From JBBQIY01 sp964618405 (lineage in GTDB: Bacteria; Verrucomicrobiota; Kiritimatiellia; RFP12; UBA3636): a stretch of 12,724 bases of DNA. Positions 1-5,747 of this stretch are shown here, piece by piece. The stretch lies in the NCBI GenBank assembly GCA_964618405.1, contig CAZUAY010000101.1, positions 1-12,724 of the forward strand, given 5' to 3'. Numbering within the stretch: position 1 is the stretch's first letter; each line of letters starts with the position of its first letter. The notes beneath the pieces were generated by a model that saw only the letters and a list, made by a program, of their open reading frames with translations, was not told where the DNA came from and ran no database searches. A program made the position numbers and the translations under genes.

Positions 1-752
1 TACTTTTCTACGGTCTTTGCATCTGTTTTCCGCCCTCCCGACGTCAGTGTATCGGCGATTTTCTTTGAGGAAAGAGTGTTTCCTATATTGTCGAAGACAA
101 ACCGGATAATGCTTTCCAATGTCATTAAATCGCCGATTTTGGCATGTTGCACGATGTCCTTAAGAACGACAGTGCTGTAAATACCGGTGAGGTAGTCAAA
201 TCGAGACTGGGCATTTCCCCTAAACTCAAGTGCACCCGGCATACTACCTTCGGTTAGGTATTGGCGGAATAGTTGGCTTGATGGCGTGGACTCACCGATG
301 GCACTGATGTACTCTGTGAACGAAAGCGGGAGCATTTTTATTTCGATATAGCGACCAGAAAGGAGGGTTGCAAGTTCGTTAGAAAGCATGAACGCATTCG
401 AGCCCGTCAGGTAGATATCGATGTTCCTGTGCGTGAATAGGCTGTTGACAACCCGCGGAAAATCGACGACATTTTGAACTTCGTCCAGAAAGACATAGGT
501 GGTTTTACCAGAGGCGAGTTTGGATTTAACGTGGGCGTGAAGTTTATCTGGTGTGCAGAGGTCGGTGTTATCCATGTCTTCGAAGTTAATTGAAACCATG
601 CGGTCGGCTGGAACGCCATCATCAGAAAGTTTTTCTCGGAAAAGGTCGAGTAGAGTGGATTTTCCACATCGCCTGATTCCCGTGATGACCTTGATGATGT
701 GCTTGTCCTGTAAGGCTGCCAGTTGTTTCAAATATCTCGTTCTTCTGACCAT
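1..752 (-). CDS. AAA ATPase with DUF4143-type architecture (C-terminus beyond the window)
   Basis: Read from ATG at 752-750 leftwards, this frame stays open for 250 codons to the window edge. Visible motifs are a Walker A loop GIRRCGKST (residues 25-33), a Walker B strand YVFLDEVQ (86-93), a sensor-like TGSNA (116-120) and the LSGRYIEIKMLPLSFTEY signature (131-148) typical of the archaeal-ATPase/DUF4143 family. Family members are usually about 400 residues, with a winged helix and a nuclease-like DUF4143 domain after the ATPase; those parts lie outside the window. The start is supported by GGGAGGA a few bases upstream on the minus strand. These proteins are abundant in anaerobes, but their cellular role is poorly defined. 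No signal peptide or membrane segment is seen. The ATPase call is firm; the biological role is unknown. Confidence 0.88.
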   Translation of the reverse strand, partial: MVRRTRYLKQLAALQDKHIIKVITGIRRCGKSTLLDLFREKLSDDGVPADRMVSINFEDMDNTDLCTPDKLHAHVKSKLASGKTTYVFLDEVQNVVDFPRVVNSLFTHRNIDIYLTGSNAFMLSNELATLLSGRYIEIKMLPLSFTEYISAIGESTPSSQLFRQYLTEGSMPGALEFRGNAQSRFDYLTGIYSTVVLKDIVQHAKIGDLMTLESIIRFVFDNIGNTLSSKKIADTLTSGGRKTDAKTVEK

Positions 753-778
753 GGAAGTCCTCCCTTATTGGTATGCAA

Positions 779-807
779 CTATGACACAGATGAGACTGAA
801 ACGTCAA
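779..807 (-). promoter_or_regulatory. Candidate sigma70 promoter of the left-edge ATPase
   Basis: On the minus strand a TTGACG -35-like hexamer (807-802) is followed after 17 bp by TCATAG (784-779), which is preceded by a TG dinucleotide resembling an extended -10. It lies 27 bp upstream of the start codon of the ATPase that begins at 752. The -10 match is mediocre, so this is an inference from spacing and position. Confidence 0.4.
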
Positions 808-811
808 TGTT

Positions 812-873
812 TTTATGGATCTGAATCCTAAAACTATCTTGCATGGAGATGTTTATGGATTTGAATCCCTAAA
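812..873. promoter_or_regulatory. Two 40-bp-spaced copies of an imperfect palindrome upstream of the ATPase
   Basis: The motif TTTATGGATYTGAATCCYTAAA-like occurs at 812-833 and again from 852, offset by exactly 40 bp. Its core GGATTtgAATCC is an inverted repeat: 5-bp arms in the second copy, one mismatch in the first. The proximal copy sits directly upstream of the candidate -35 of the minus-strand ATPase. Spacing of about four helical turns on one DNA face suggests a dimeric regulator binding tandem sites. The regulator is unknown. Confidence 0.45.
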
Positions 874-958
874 AAATTAAAAAATCAATCTTGCCCTTTG
901 TCGCGTTTTGACCTGCCGTGATGGCGTGTGGCAGTGTCACTCAAAGGAGCATTCTGCC

Positions 959-1006
959 ATCCTTTGTCGTTAGCTTTGTCGAGACTACAACCGATTAGAT
1001 TTTAGG
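959..1006 (+). repeat. Left copy of a dispersed direct repeat
   Basis: The 36 bp at 971-1006 match 4008-4043 with two differences (C/G and A/G). A weaker match extends left to 959, pairing with 3996, giving about 42 of 48 identities by eye. Both copies have the same orientation and bracket the module of ATPase plus metallophosphoesterase. Each contains TTTGTCGAGACTACAA and ends in TTTTAGG followed by a TAAAA tract able to pair with it. Confidence 0.75.
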
Positions 1007-1025
1007 TTTAAAAGCCCAAGGTTTT

Positions 1026-1097
1026 TCGACGGAATCGAGCTATTCGAGTGATTCGACAAAATTGATTCAGCCGATTTTTTCGATTTAGTCGAGAGAA
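1026..1097 (+). repeat. Degenerate 9-bp tandem array with conserved TCGA
   Basis: Eight consecutive 9-bp units start at 1026, 1035, 1044, 1053, 1062, 1071, 1080 and 1089. Six begin TCGA; the other two begin TTGA and CCGA. The remaining five bases of each unit vary freely. No ORF with a plausible start covers the array. On the minus strand the period corresponds to a repeated x-Arg-x tripeptide pattern, so it could be a relic of repetitive coding sequence or an iteron-like protein-binding array. Confidence 0.55.
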
Positions 1098-1221
1098 GGA
1101 TTCTGCGCTGATTTCACGAAGTCTTTTGATGCCACCGTGGGTTTGCGAGCGGTCTTTTATTTGATCCTTGGATATTTCGTGTTGGTTGTTGGGTATTTAC
1201 GTCGTTCTTAGCTATGCGTAA

Positions 1222-1241
1222 TTGTTGTTTGTAGACAACAA
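1222..1241. promoter_or_regulatory. Perfect 7-bp-arm inverted repeat upstream of the ATPase promoter
   Basis: Arms TTGTTGT (1222-1228) and ACAACAA (1235-1241) are exact complements separated by 6 bp. The site ends 5 bp before a candidate -35 element (TTGACT, 1247-1252), a position typical for an operator or activator site of the rightward ATPase gene. Confidence 0.4.
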
Positions 1242-1246
1242 AACTA

Positions 1247-1275
1247 TTGACTTGTTGATCTCTATAGAATACAGT
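1247..1275 (+). promoter_or_regulatory. Candidate sigma70 promoter of the rightward ATPase
   Basis: TTGACT (1247-1252) is separated by 17 bp from TACAGT (1270-1275), 31 bp upstream of the ATG at 1307. A TATAGAAT at 1263 looks better as a -10 but lacks a correctly spaced -35. GGAG at 1295-1298 gives an 8-nt spacing to the start. Confidence 0.4.
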
Positions 1276-1306
1276 TTGGGCTATTGAGTACATTGGAGCT
1301 TCCGCT

Positions 1307-2503
1307 ATGCAAACATTATTTGAAGACTTTTATCGAAGGTTATCCCGAACAAAAACGCAGTTCGTTCGATACCTCCATAGCCAGATTGATTGGGATCAGC
1401 GACTGATCGGCATTACGGGAGCAAGGGGCGTTGGCAAGACAACGATGCTTTTGCAGCATATTAAGATGGGCTTTGGTGCGGCACCGGATTCTGTTCTTTA
1501 TGCTAGTCTTGACAACTTGTGGTTTTCCGGAAACTCTTTGTTGGATCTGGCTGCGGACTTCGACAGGCAGGGTGGGAAAGTGCTATTTCTTGATGAGGTG
1601 CATAAGTACCGGAACTGGTCGCAGGAGATCAAAAACATCCATGATGGATTCCCGGAGATGCGAGTCGTCTTTACGGGCTCTTCGTTGCTGGAAATTCACA
1701 ATGGAAAAGCGGACTTAAGTCGGCGAACTCTGATGTATGATATGCGAGGCTTGTCATTTCGCGAGTTTCTCGAGCTTGACCGTGGAGAGCAGTTCCCAGT
1801 GTTTCCCCTTTCAAGTATTCTGGATAAACACGTCAAATTGGCGGTAGGGATTGTCGAGCGTGTCAAACCAATTCCCGCTTTTCAGGAGTACTTGCGCCAT
1901 GGATACTATCCTTTCTACAAAGAGGATGTTCGTGGGTTTCATTCCCGTTTGGCGACTGTTGCCAATTTGATTCTTGAATCGGATTTGCCTGCCGTGGAGA
2001 GCATCGAAGTCCACACCATACCAAAAATCAAGAAATTGCTATGGCTGATCTCCAAATCGGTTCCTTTCACGCCAAACATCAGCGATTTGAGTCTCCAGAT
2101 CGGCGTAAGCCGAAACAGCTTGTTGAACTACTTGGCCTGGCTGGAGCGGGCTGGTTTGGTGCGATTGCTTTCACCCAAAGGGGGAGGGTTCAACGTGTTG
2201 GCCAAGCCGGAGAAAATCTATCTGGACAACACGAACTTCATCCATGCATTTGAGCAGCAGGTACCGAATGTCGGCAATGAGCGCGAGACCTTTTTTTTCA
2301 ATCAAGCGTCGTCAGTGGCTCATGTGACAGCGTCCACGCGTGGCGATTTCCTTCTGGACAATACCATCACTATCGAAGTCGGCGGCAGAAGCAAATCGTC
2401 TTCACAAATCGCGGATACACCTGCTTCTTATCTCGTCTTGGACAATATAGAGTACGGCTCCGGAAATCGAATTCCGCTCTGGTTGTTTGGATTTCTTTAT
2501 TAA
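1307..2503 (+). CDS. AAA ATPase with winged helix and DUF4143-like C-terminal domain
   Basis: 398 residues, a normal full length for the family. Order: N-terminal helix; Walker A GARGVGKTT (38-46); Walker B KVLFLDEVHK (91-100); sensor-like TGSS (123-126); the MRGLSFREFLEL segment (146-157) typical of this ATPase group; a probable winged helix (about 235-290, containing GVSRNSLLNYLAWLERAGLV); and a C-terminal nuclease-fold-like block with D347 and EVGGRSK (357-363), resembling the D...ExK arrangement of the PD-(D/E)xK superfamily. The start has GGAG 8 nt upstream. It is diverged from, and transcribed away from, the left-edge ATPase. The family is associated with accessory regions, and its precise role is not established. 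Whether the nuclease-like residues are active cannot be judged here. Confidence 0.88.
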   Translation: MQTLFEDFYRRLSRTKTQFVRYLHSQIDWDQRLIGITGARGVGKTTMLLQHIKMGFGAAPDSVLYASLDNLWFSGNSLLDLAADFDRQGGKVLFLDEVHKYRNWSQEIKNIHDGFPEMRVVFTGSSLLEIHNGKADLSRRTLMYDMRGLSFREFLELDRGEQFPVFPLSSILDKHVKLAVGIVERVKPIPAFQEYLRHGYYPFYKEDVRGFHSRLATVANLILESDLPAVESIEVHTIPKIKKLLWLISKSVPFTPNISDLSLQIGVSRNSLLNYLAWLERAGLVRLLSPKGGGFNVLAKPEKIYLDNTNFIHAFEQQVPNVGNERETFFFNQASSVAHVTASTRGDFLLDNTITIEVGGRSKSSSQIADTPASYLVLDNIEYGSGNRIPLWLFGFLY

Positions 2504-2572
2504 CCCCAGATTCCGCTTAGAGGTTGAAATAACATCTGGCACGAGTGGATTGTGTTGTGCTAGGATGTTCCC

Positions 2573-2650
2573 ATGAACATTCAACAAGCCATAGCGGACA
2601 TCGTCACGACCGAAGATTTGTTTAATCGCGCACTCAAGGAATTAGCATGA
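2573..2650 (+). CDS. Possible 25-residue ORF coupled to the phosphoesterase gene
   Basis: ATG at 2573 opens a 25-codon frame whose TGA (2648-2650) overlaps the ATG of the next gene in an ATGA junction. AGGA lies about 8 nt upstream of its start. The peptide reads MNIQQAIADI... and ends ...NRALKELA: amphipathic, probably helical, with no Cys and no signal peptide. The phosphoesterase also has its own AAGGA inside this ORF, so the small frame could be a coupling leader, the stump of a former upstream gene, or chance. No family is recognised. Confidence 0.35.
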   Translation: MNIQQAIADIVTTEDLFNRALKELA

Positions 2651-3606
2651 ATGATCGATTACGGCTTGTCGTCTTAGGCGACCCCCATATAGCAGAGCAT
2701 GATGAGGAATACTGGGAGACGGTGATTAAAGACGTTAACCACCTTTCACCCGCTGCAGTGCTGATTGTCGGTGATTTGACGGGATATGGTCCTCTGATTG
2801 GGACATCTGCGGCAATGCGTCACGCCACTAGCTTGCTCAATAAACTAGAAGCTCCATGGTTTAGTGTTATAGGCAACCATGATCTTGAAGCTTCAGAATT
2901 TCATACGGATGAGGCGGCAGTTGCTTCGTTTTTGTCCTTTGTTGGCCGAAAAACGCCTTGGTTTCGAGAAGATTTCGGCACTATCACTGTTCTTGGGTTA
3001 AGCAGCACTTCTTTTCGTCGCAATCTCGAGATGCCGCATGAAGTGGTTTTTGAATCTGAGCAATTGGAATGGTTTGAAGCACAATTAAAAAATCTGGCGG
3101 ACCGCCCTGTGTTTGTTCTTGCGCATGTTCCGCCAATTGGAAGCGGTCTTGTAACCATGGCAGAGCTACACGCGCGAGTCGGTAACGCTGTCGCCAATCA
3201 AAACCATTGCCCCGGTCGGATTATGAACATCGTTTGGCGGAACCCTAACGTCTTGGCTTGGTTTAGTGGGCATAATCATTTGGGCCAACACTATCGTGAT
3301 TCACTATCCGTAACCTTGGGTGTGCACTTTGTTCATGTGGGTGTCGCTCGGCAGACACGTGACGGTTTCTGCCATAGCCGAGTCATTGATGTATTTCCCG
3401 ACCGGTTAGACATCCTGACTTTTGACCATGTCGCACGAAGTTTTGATGATCACTTGCGATACAGTGAACCGCACAGCCTGACAGACCTTTTTGCCTGGAG
3501 GCGTGAGTGGAAAGAACAGCGCTATTTAGAGCGAGACCCTATGACGATGCGACAAGGACCAACAGCCGAATGGAAGCCAGCAGCCGAACCAGCAGGTTTA
3601 ACCTAA
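2647..3606 (+). CDS. Calcineurin-like metallophosphoesterase (CpdA-like class)
   Basis: 319 residues carrying the complete di-metal phosphoesterase signature: GDPH (11-14), GDLTG (42-46), GNHD (76-79), AHVPP (159-163) and SGHNH (207-211). These supply the Asp, His and Asn ligands for two metals and the catalytic His. The spacing and the GNHD/GHNH pair resemble class III cyclic-nucleotide phosphodiesterase-type proteins, but the substrate cannot be deduced. No signal peptide is present, so it is probably cytoplasmic. AAGGA at 2636-2640 is a good ribosome-binding site, and ATGA overlap with a 25-codon ORF may add translational coupling. The C-terminal 100 residues lack recognised motifs. The gene sits about 140 bp downstream of the ATPase, inside the stretch bracketed by the 36-bp repeats. 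Confidence 0.88.
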   Translation: MNDRLRLVVLGDPHIAEHDEEYWETVIKDVNHLSPAAVLIVGDLTGYGPLIGTSAAMRHATSLLNKLEAPWFSVIGNHDLEASEFHTDEAAVASFLSFVGRKTPWFREDFGTITVLGLSSTSFRRNLEMPHEVVFESEQLEWFEAQLKNLADRPVFVLAHVPPIGSGLVTMAELHARVGNAVANQNHCPGRIMNIVWRNPNVLAWFSGHNHLGQHYRDSLSVTLGVHFVHVGVARQTRDGFCHSRVIDVFPDRLDILTFDHVARSFDDHLRYSEPHSLTDLFAWRREWKEQRYLERDPMTMRQGPTAEWKPAAEPAGLT

Positions 3607-3635
3607 AAACGGAAGTTGAATCAGTAAACAGAACA

Positions 3636-3749
3636 CTTAGTCGCCATTCTTAGTCGCCACCCTTAGTCGGATACCCTTAGCCGAACTGCTTATTCGCTGA
3701 TCCGCAGTCCTTTACCGACTGAGAGATACGATTAAGTGTAGCCGGTTAA
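3636..3749. repeat. Head-to-head degenerate 13-bp tandem arrays
   Basis: On the plus strand five units beginning CTTAGTCG-like start at 3636, 3649, 3662, 3676 and 3689 (spacings 13, 13, 14, 13). On the minus strand related units starting CTTAAC, CTTAAT and CTCAGTCGG begin at 3749, 3736 and 3723, again exactly 13 bp apart. The two sets converge near 3700-3710, so the region is an overall inverted repeat that could extrude a cruciform or present opposed protein sites. Confidence 0.6.
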
Positions 3750-3846
3750 GAGTGGCGGGTGAGATTCGACCCCAATTGGTGCGACGAAAGCGGAGCAGCA
3801 GTATGCTTGCATGTCGCGCATTAGCAGCCCCGTGCGAGCATCATTC

Positions 3847-3863
3847 GCAACTGCGGAGCAGTT
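3847..3863. repeat. Short perfect inverted repeat
   Basis: CAACTGC (3847-3853) and GCAGTTG (3857-3863) are exact complements around a 3-nt loop. No T-tract follows, so it is not a convincing intrinsic terminator. Confidence 0.45.
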
Positions 3864-3995
3864 GAACTCCCGTTATTAGGTTTAAGCGACGCTTGATAGC
3901 GCGCCTGATCTGTAAGGAAAGTTGGCGCCATTCGGGACAGAGAAGCAGTCATATAGGCAGAACGGTCCGGGTTTTCGGAATGTTTCTCTTGTCTC

Positions 3996-4043
3996 TAGCT
4001 TTGTCGCTAGCTTTGTCGAGACTACAAGCGATTAGGTTTTAGG
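3996..4043 (+). repeat. Right copy of the dispersed direct repeat
   Basis: Matches 959-1006, with the best 36 bp at 4008-4043 (two mismatches). Immediately inside it a 12-bp unit CTAGCTTTGTCG is perfectly duplicated (3995-4006 and 4007-4018). The copy abuts the 3' end of the minus-strand DsrE-like gene, with its final bases forming one arm of a hairpin that spans that gene's stop codon. Confidence 0.75.
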
Positions 4044-4059
4044 GTGATACCTTAAAACC
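4035..4059 (-). terminator. Hairpin spanning the stop codon of the DsrE-like gene
   Basis: On the minus strand GGTTTTAAGG and CCCTAAAACC pair over 10 bp with one mismatch around a 5-nt loop. The stop codon (4054-4052) lies in the left arm. No clear T-run follows, so this may be an mRNA-end stabilising hairpin or a weak terminator rather than a classical one. Confidence 0.4.
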
Positions 4060-4576
4060 GGATATAAGCGTAGCCGCGCTGTTGCAGATCGATAATGCGT
4101 GGGTAGGCGGCAATGACGGTAATAACGCCGGGTAAGAGGTCGCTGGACGTCCATCCATTGTCCTTCATGGTCTGCGAGCAGAGCTCAACCTGGACCCCTC
4201 GCTCGACAAGGCTGCGGACGATTTCTTTGTTAGGATTTTCCGCGTCTTTGCCGGTATGCTTTTTGTAGGGAGCGTCCTTGAGCAGCCAGTAGCCTGCATC
4301 GCTATGCAGCACGGCATGGACCTGAAAGGCATCGTCTGCCAGCCCCATATTGGCATATCCTTTGACCAGCTTTTCAACATAATGGAGTCCGCTGCCCACA
4401 TCGCCTTTCCATTCGTTAGTCTTGATCTGATAGACAACACGGATGCCCTCGCGCTTTTCGATGGCCAGCGGCGGCTTGACTGCAACGTCCTGCGCGGCCG
4501 CGGTTGCGGATATGCCAATGGTGAGTACCACAAGAGCAACCTGTAAGAAGCATTTGTCGTTCATTTTAATGTACAT
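4052..4576 (-). CDS. Secreted DsrE/DsrF-like family protein
   Basis: 174 residues. The N-terminus (MYIKMNDK, hydrophobic stretch to about residue 24, then ATAAAQ) is a plausible Sec signal peptide cleaved near residue 28, implying a periplasmic or exported protein. The mature part matches the DsrE-like fold of small sulfur-relay-type proteins: a VVYQIKT first strand (47-53), LHYVEKLVKGYANMG helix (64-78), FQVHAVLHSDAGYWLL (84-99), NPNKEIVRSLVERGVQVELCSQTM (114-137) with the single mature-region Cys133, and a VITVIAAYPRIIDLQQRGYAYIRF tail. Cys133 is at the position of the conserved Cys in many DsrE relatives. GGAG 5 nt before the start favours the first ATG over Met5. It is transcribed away from the hydrogenase operon. 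The actual substrate, sulfur or otherwise, is unknown. Confidence 0.82.
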   Translation of the reverse strand: MYIKMNDKCFLQVALVVLTIGISATAAAQDVAVKPPLAIEKREGIRVVYQIKTNEWKGDVGSGLHYVEKLVKGYANMGLADDAFQVHAVLHSDAGYWLLKDAPYKKHTGKDAENPNKEIVRSLVERGVQVELCSQTMKDNGWTSSDLLPGVITVIAAYPRIIDLQQRGYAYIRF

Positions 4577-4894
4577 ATTTTCTCCTTGGTTTGATGTTTT
4601 GCACTCAGTCGCCTCCGACGTGAGGATGAATGAGTCGCTATTCTCTCAACTCCCGTCGTAAACAACAAGAGAAAATCGCGACAGGGAAGTAATCGGTTAG
4701 ACACAGAGGACTGTGCCTGACCGATTGCAGTCGCTGGTACTGCTCCTGCGAAAGAGCCGACAGGGTTCCACCCAGAAGGGCATCGGGATTTGCGTTTAGA
4801 ATTAGAGAGATCTCCGCATACGATAGGCTCGCGGCGACGAGAGAAACACGCCGAAACCCCAGACCGTTCTTCCTGATAGGACTACTTCTCCATT

Positions 4895-4918
4895 CTACCA
4901 CGCGCATACGTGTGGTAG
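4895..4918. repeat. Strong hairpin upstream of adhE
   Basis: CTACCACGCG (4895-4904) and CGTGTGGTAG (4909-4918) pair over 10 bp with one mismatch around a CATA loop. Neither strand has a long T-run directly after it. It may be a terminator remnant or a protein-binding site at the border of the AT-rich adhE upstream region. Confidence 0.45.
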
Positions 4919-4993
4919 TTTGAGCGAATTATTTTTAATATCCACGGTGTTTCGGTCGTCCAGTTGGATCTTTCAACGTCTTAAAGTATTCAC

Positions 4994-5009
4994 TTGCAAT
5001 GCTTTACAA
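4994..5009. promoter_or_regulatory. Imperfect palindrome upstream of adhE, possible redox-regulator site
   Basis: TTGCAA and TTACAA flank a 4-bp spacer, an inverted repeat with one mismatch per arm pair. It resembles, but is shorter than, the TTGTnA-N6-TnACAA sites of the NADH sensor Rex that often controls adhE. The match is weak. Confidence 0.2.
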
Positions 5010-5036
5010 AACATAGATATTTAAATACTTATGTTC

Positions 5037-5084
5037 TTGACTCGCTGTCTTAGAATTGATAGTCTTTCTCGCATTCGATAAATA
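5037..5084 (+). promoter_or_regulatory. Probable promoter region of the adhE-hydrogenase operon
   Basis: Two -35-like hexamers are present: TTGACT (5037-5042) with the weak -10 GATAGT at 5058, and TTGATA (5056-5061) with TAAATA at 5079-5084 after 17 bp. Neither is decisive. Because downstream genes are nearly contiguous, one promoter here probably serves all six. Confidence 0.35.
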
Positions 5085-5144
5085 AAGAGTAATGTTATTT
5101 TATCTAACTAGTCAGATCGAAACACAAACGAATTGGAGAAAGCC

Positions 5145-5744
5145 ATGAGCAAAGAAATCAAAAAAGAGATGTCTGTCGCAGCGGCTGCACCGGCCGTTCA
5201 AACGACAACCGAGGCGGATGAAGTCAAGAGGACGGATGAGATTATTGAGCAAGTCAAAGTCGCTCAGAAACTTTATGCGTCCTTTTCTCAGAAGCAGGTC
5301 GACAACATTTTTCGCGCCGCTGCGCTTGCTGCCACGGAGGCTCGCATCCCTCTGGCGCAGATGGCGGTTACCGAGACGGGCATGGGGGTGGTTGAGGACA
5401 AAGTAATCAAGAACCACTTCGCGTCTGAATACGTCTACAATAAGTACAAGAACGATAAGACCTGCGGCGAAGTGGAAAGCGATGTCGCCTCTGGCATCTT
5501 TAAAGTTGCGGAGCCTCTCGGCATTATCGCCGGTATCGTTCCGACCACGAATCCAACTTCGACGGCAATTTTTAAATCGCTACTCGCACTCAAGACGCGA
5601 AATGGCATTATCTTTAGCCCACACCCACGGGCGAAGAAGAGCACGGTGGCGGCGGCAAAGATCGTTCGCGATGCAGCGGTCAAGGCCGGTGCTCCTGCCA
5701 ACATCATCAGTTGGATTGAAGAGCCGACACTGGTGATGAGTTAA
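5145..5744 (+). CDS. adhE: AdhE N-terminal segment, ended by a premature TAA
   Basis: ATG at 5145 is preceded by GGAG at 5135-5138 with 6-nt spacing, better than the in-frame TTG at 5133. The 199 residues are the start of the acetaldehyde dehydrogenase half of bifunctional AdhE: a low-complexity A/P/T-rich leader (about 1-25), then the NAD-binding region with EPLGIIAGIVPTTNPTST (123-140) and FSPHPRAKKST (157-167), ending WIEEPTLVMS. Intact AdhE continues here through an S-(Q/N)-x-LM segment into ILATGGPGMVKAAYSSG. In this sequence codon 200 is TAA, and the same frame continues with the expected residues. Alone this fragment lacks the catalytic Cys and cannot be an active dehydrogenase. Family assignment is certain; whether a fragment protein is made is open. 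Confidence 0.85.
   Translation: MSKEIKKEMSVAAAAPAVQTTTEADEVKRTDEIIEQVKVAQKLYASFSQKQVDNIFRAAALAATEARIPLAQMAVTETGMGVVEDKVIKNHFASEYVYNKYKNDKTCGEVESDVASGIFKVAEPLGIIAGIVPTTNPTSTAIFKSLLALKTRNGIIFSPHPRAKKSTVAAAKIVRDAAVKAGAPANIISWIEEPTLVMS
5742..5744 (+). other. adhE: In-frame TAA interrupting adhE at codon 200
   Basis: AGT TAA CAC TTG ATG: the frame upstream (from 5145) and downstream (to 7811) is the same, with no indel. Homologous AdhE proteins generally have Gln or Asn here, so a CAA-to-TAA transition would be the simplest origin. TTG (5748) and ATG (5751) lie 3 and 6 nt past the stop, allowing termination-reinitiation in principle. Confidence 0.9.
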
Positions 5745-5747
5745 CAC

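Larger units (their letters stand above)
874..1306. other. Structured non-coding region between the two ATPase genes
   Basis: About 430 bp between divergently transcribed genes without a convincing ORF. It contains the left copy of a dispersed direct repeat (959-1006), a 9-bp periodic TCGA array (1026-1097), a 20-bp inverted repeat (1222-1241) and a candidate promoter for the rightward ATPase. The stretch 1098-1220 shows nothing recognisable. Confidence 0.6.
3607..4051. other. Repeat-rich non-coding region right of the phosphoesterase
   Basis: About 445 bp without a convincing ORF. It holds head-to-head 13-bp arrays (3636-3749), a short inverted repeat (3847-3863), a GCGGAGCAG direct repeat (3790 and 3852) and the right copy of the dispersed repeat (3996-4043). 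No tRNA or clear rho-independent terminator was seen for the phosphoesterase. Confidence 0.6.
4577..5144. other. Intergenic region between the DsrE-like gene and adhE
   Basis: About 570 bp. It must hold the promoters of both divergent transcription units. An 89-codon minus-strand frame at 4638-4907 has no recognisable motif, no good ribosome-binding site and a start inside a hairpin, so it is not called as a gene. The part from 4919 onward is strongly AT-rich, as expected upstream of a well expressed operon. Confidence 0.6.

Noticed and set aside
3636..3749. CRISPR array
   Set aside because: Units are 13 bp, degenerate and contiguous, with no spacers, and orientation flips midway.
3770..3895. 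Integron attC-like site (GCGGAGCAG repeats, CAACTGC hairpin)
   Set aside because: No GTTRRRY/RYYYAAC core boxes pair across the segment, and no integrase or cassette array is seen.
4638..4907. 89-codon minus-strand ORF as a gene
   Set aside because: No recognisable motif, no ribosome-binding site, and the start codon lies inside a hairpin. The composition looks non-coding.
4994..5009. Confident Rex operator upstream of adhE
   Set aside because: The palindrome is imperfect and two bases too short for the usual Rex site, so it is kept only as a low-confidence feature.
5133..5147. TTG at 5133 as adhE start
   Set aside because: The ribosome-binding GGAG lies at 5135-5138, inside that frame. 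It is properly spaced for ATG at 5145.
5742..5744. Genome-wide recoding of TAA as glutamine
   Set aside because: Other genes here end in TAA at the expected family length (for example at 2503, 3606, 7811, 8085, 9828 and 11011), and the next gene starts at or right after several of them, so TAA works as a stop.
5742..5744. Selenocysteine or pyrrolysine insertion in AdhE
   Set aside because: Those use TGA and TAG respectively. The codon is TAA, and AdhE homologues do not have a special residue here.
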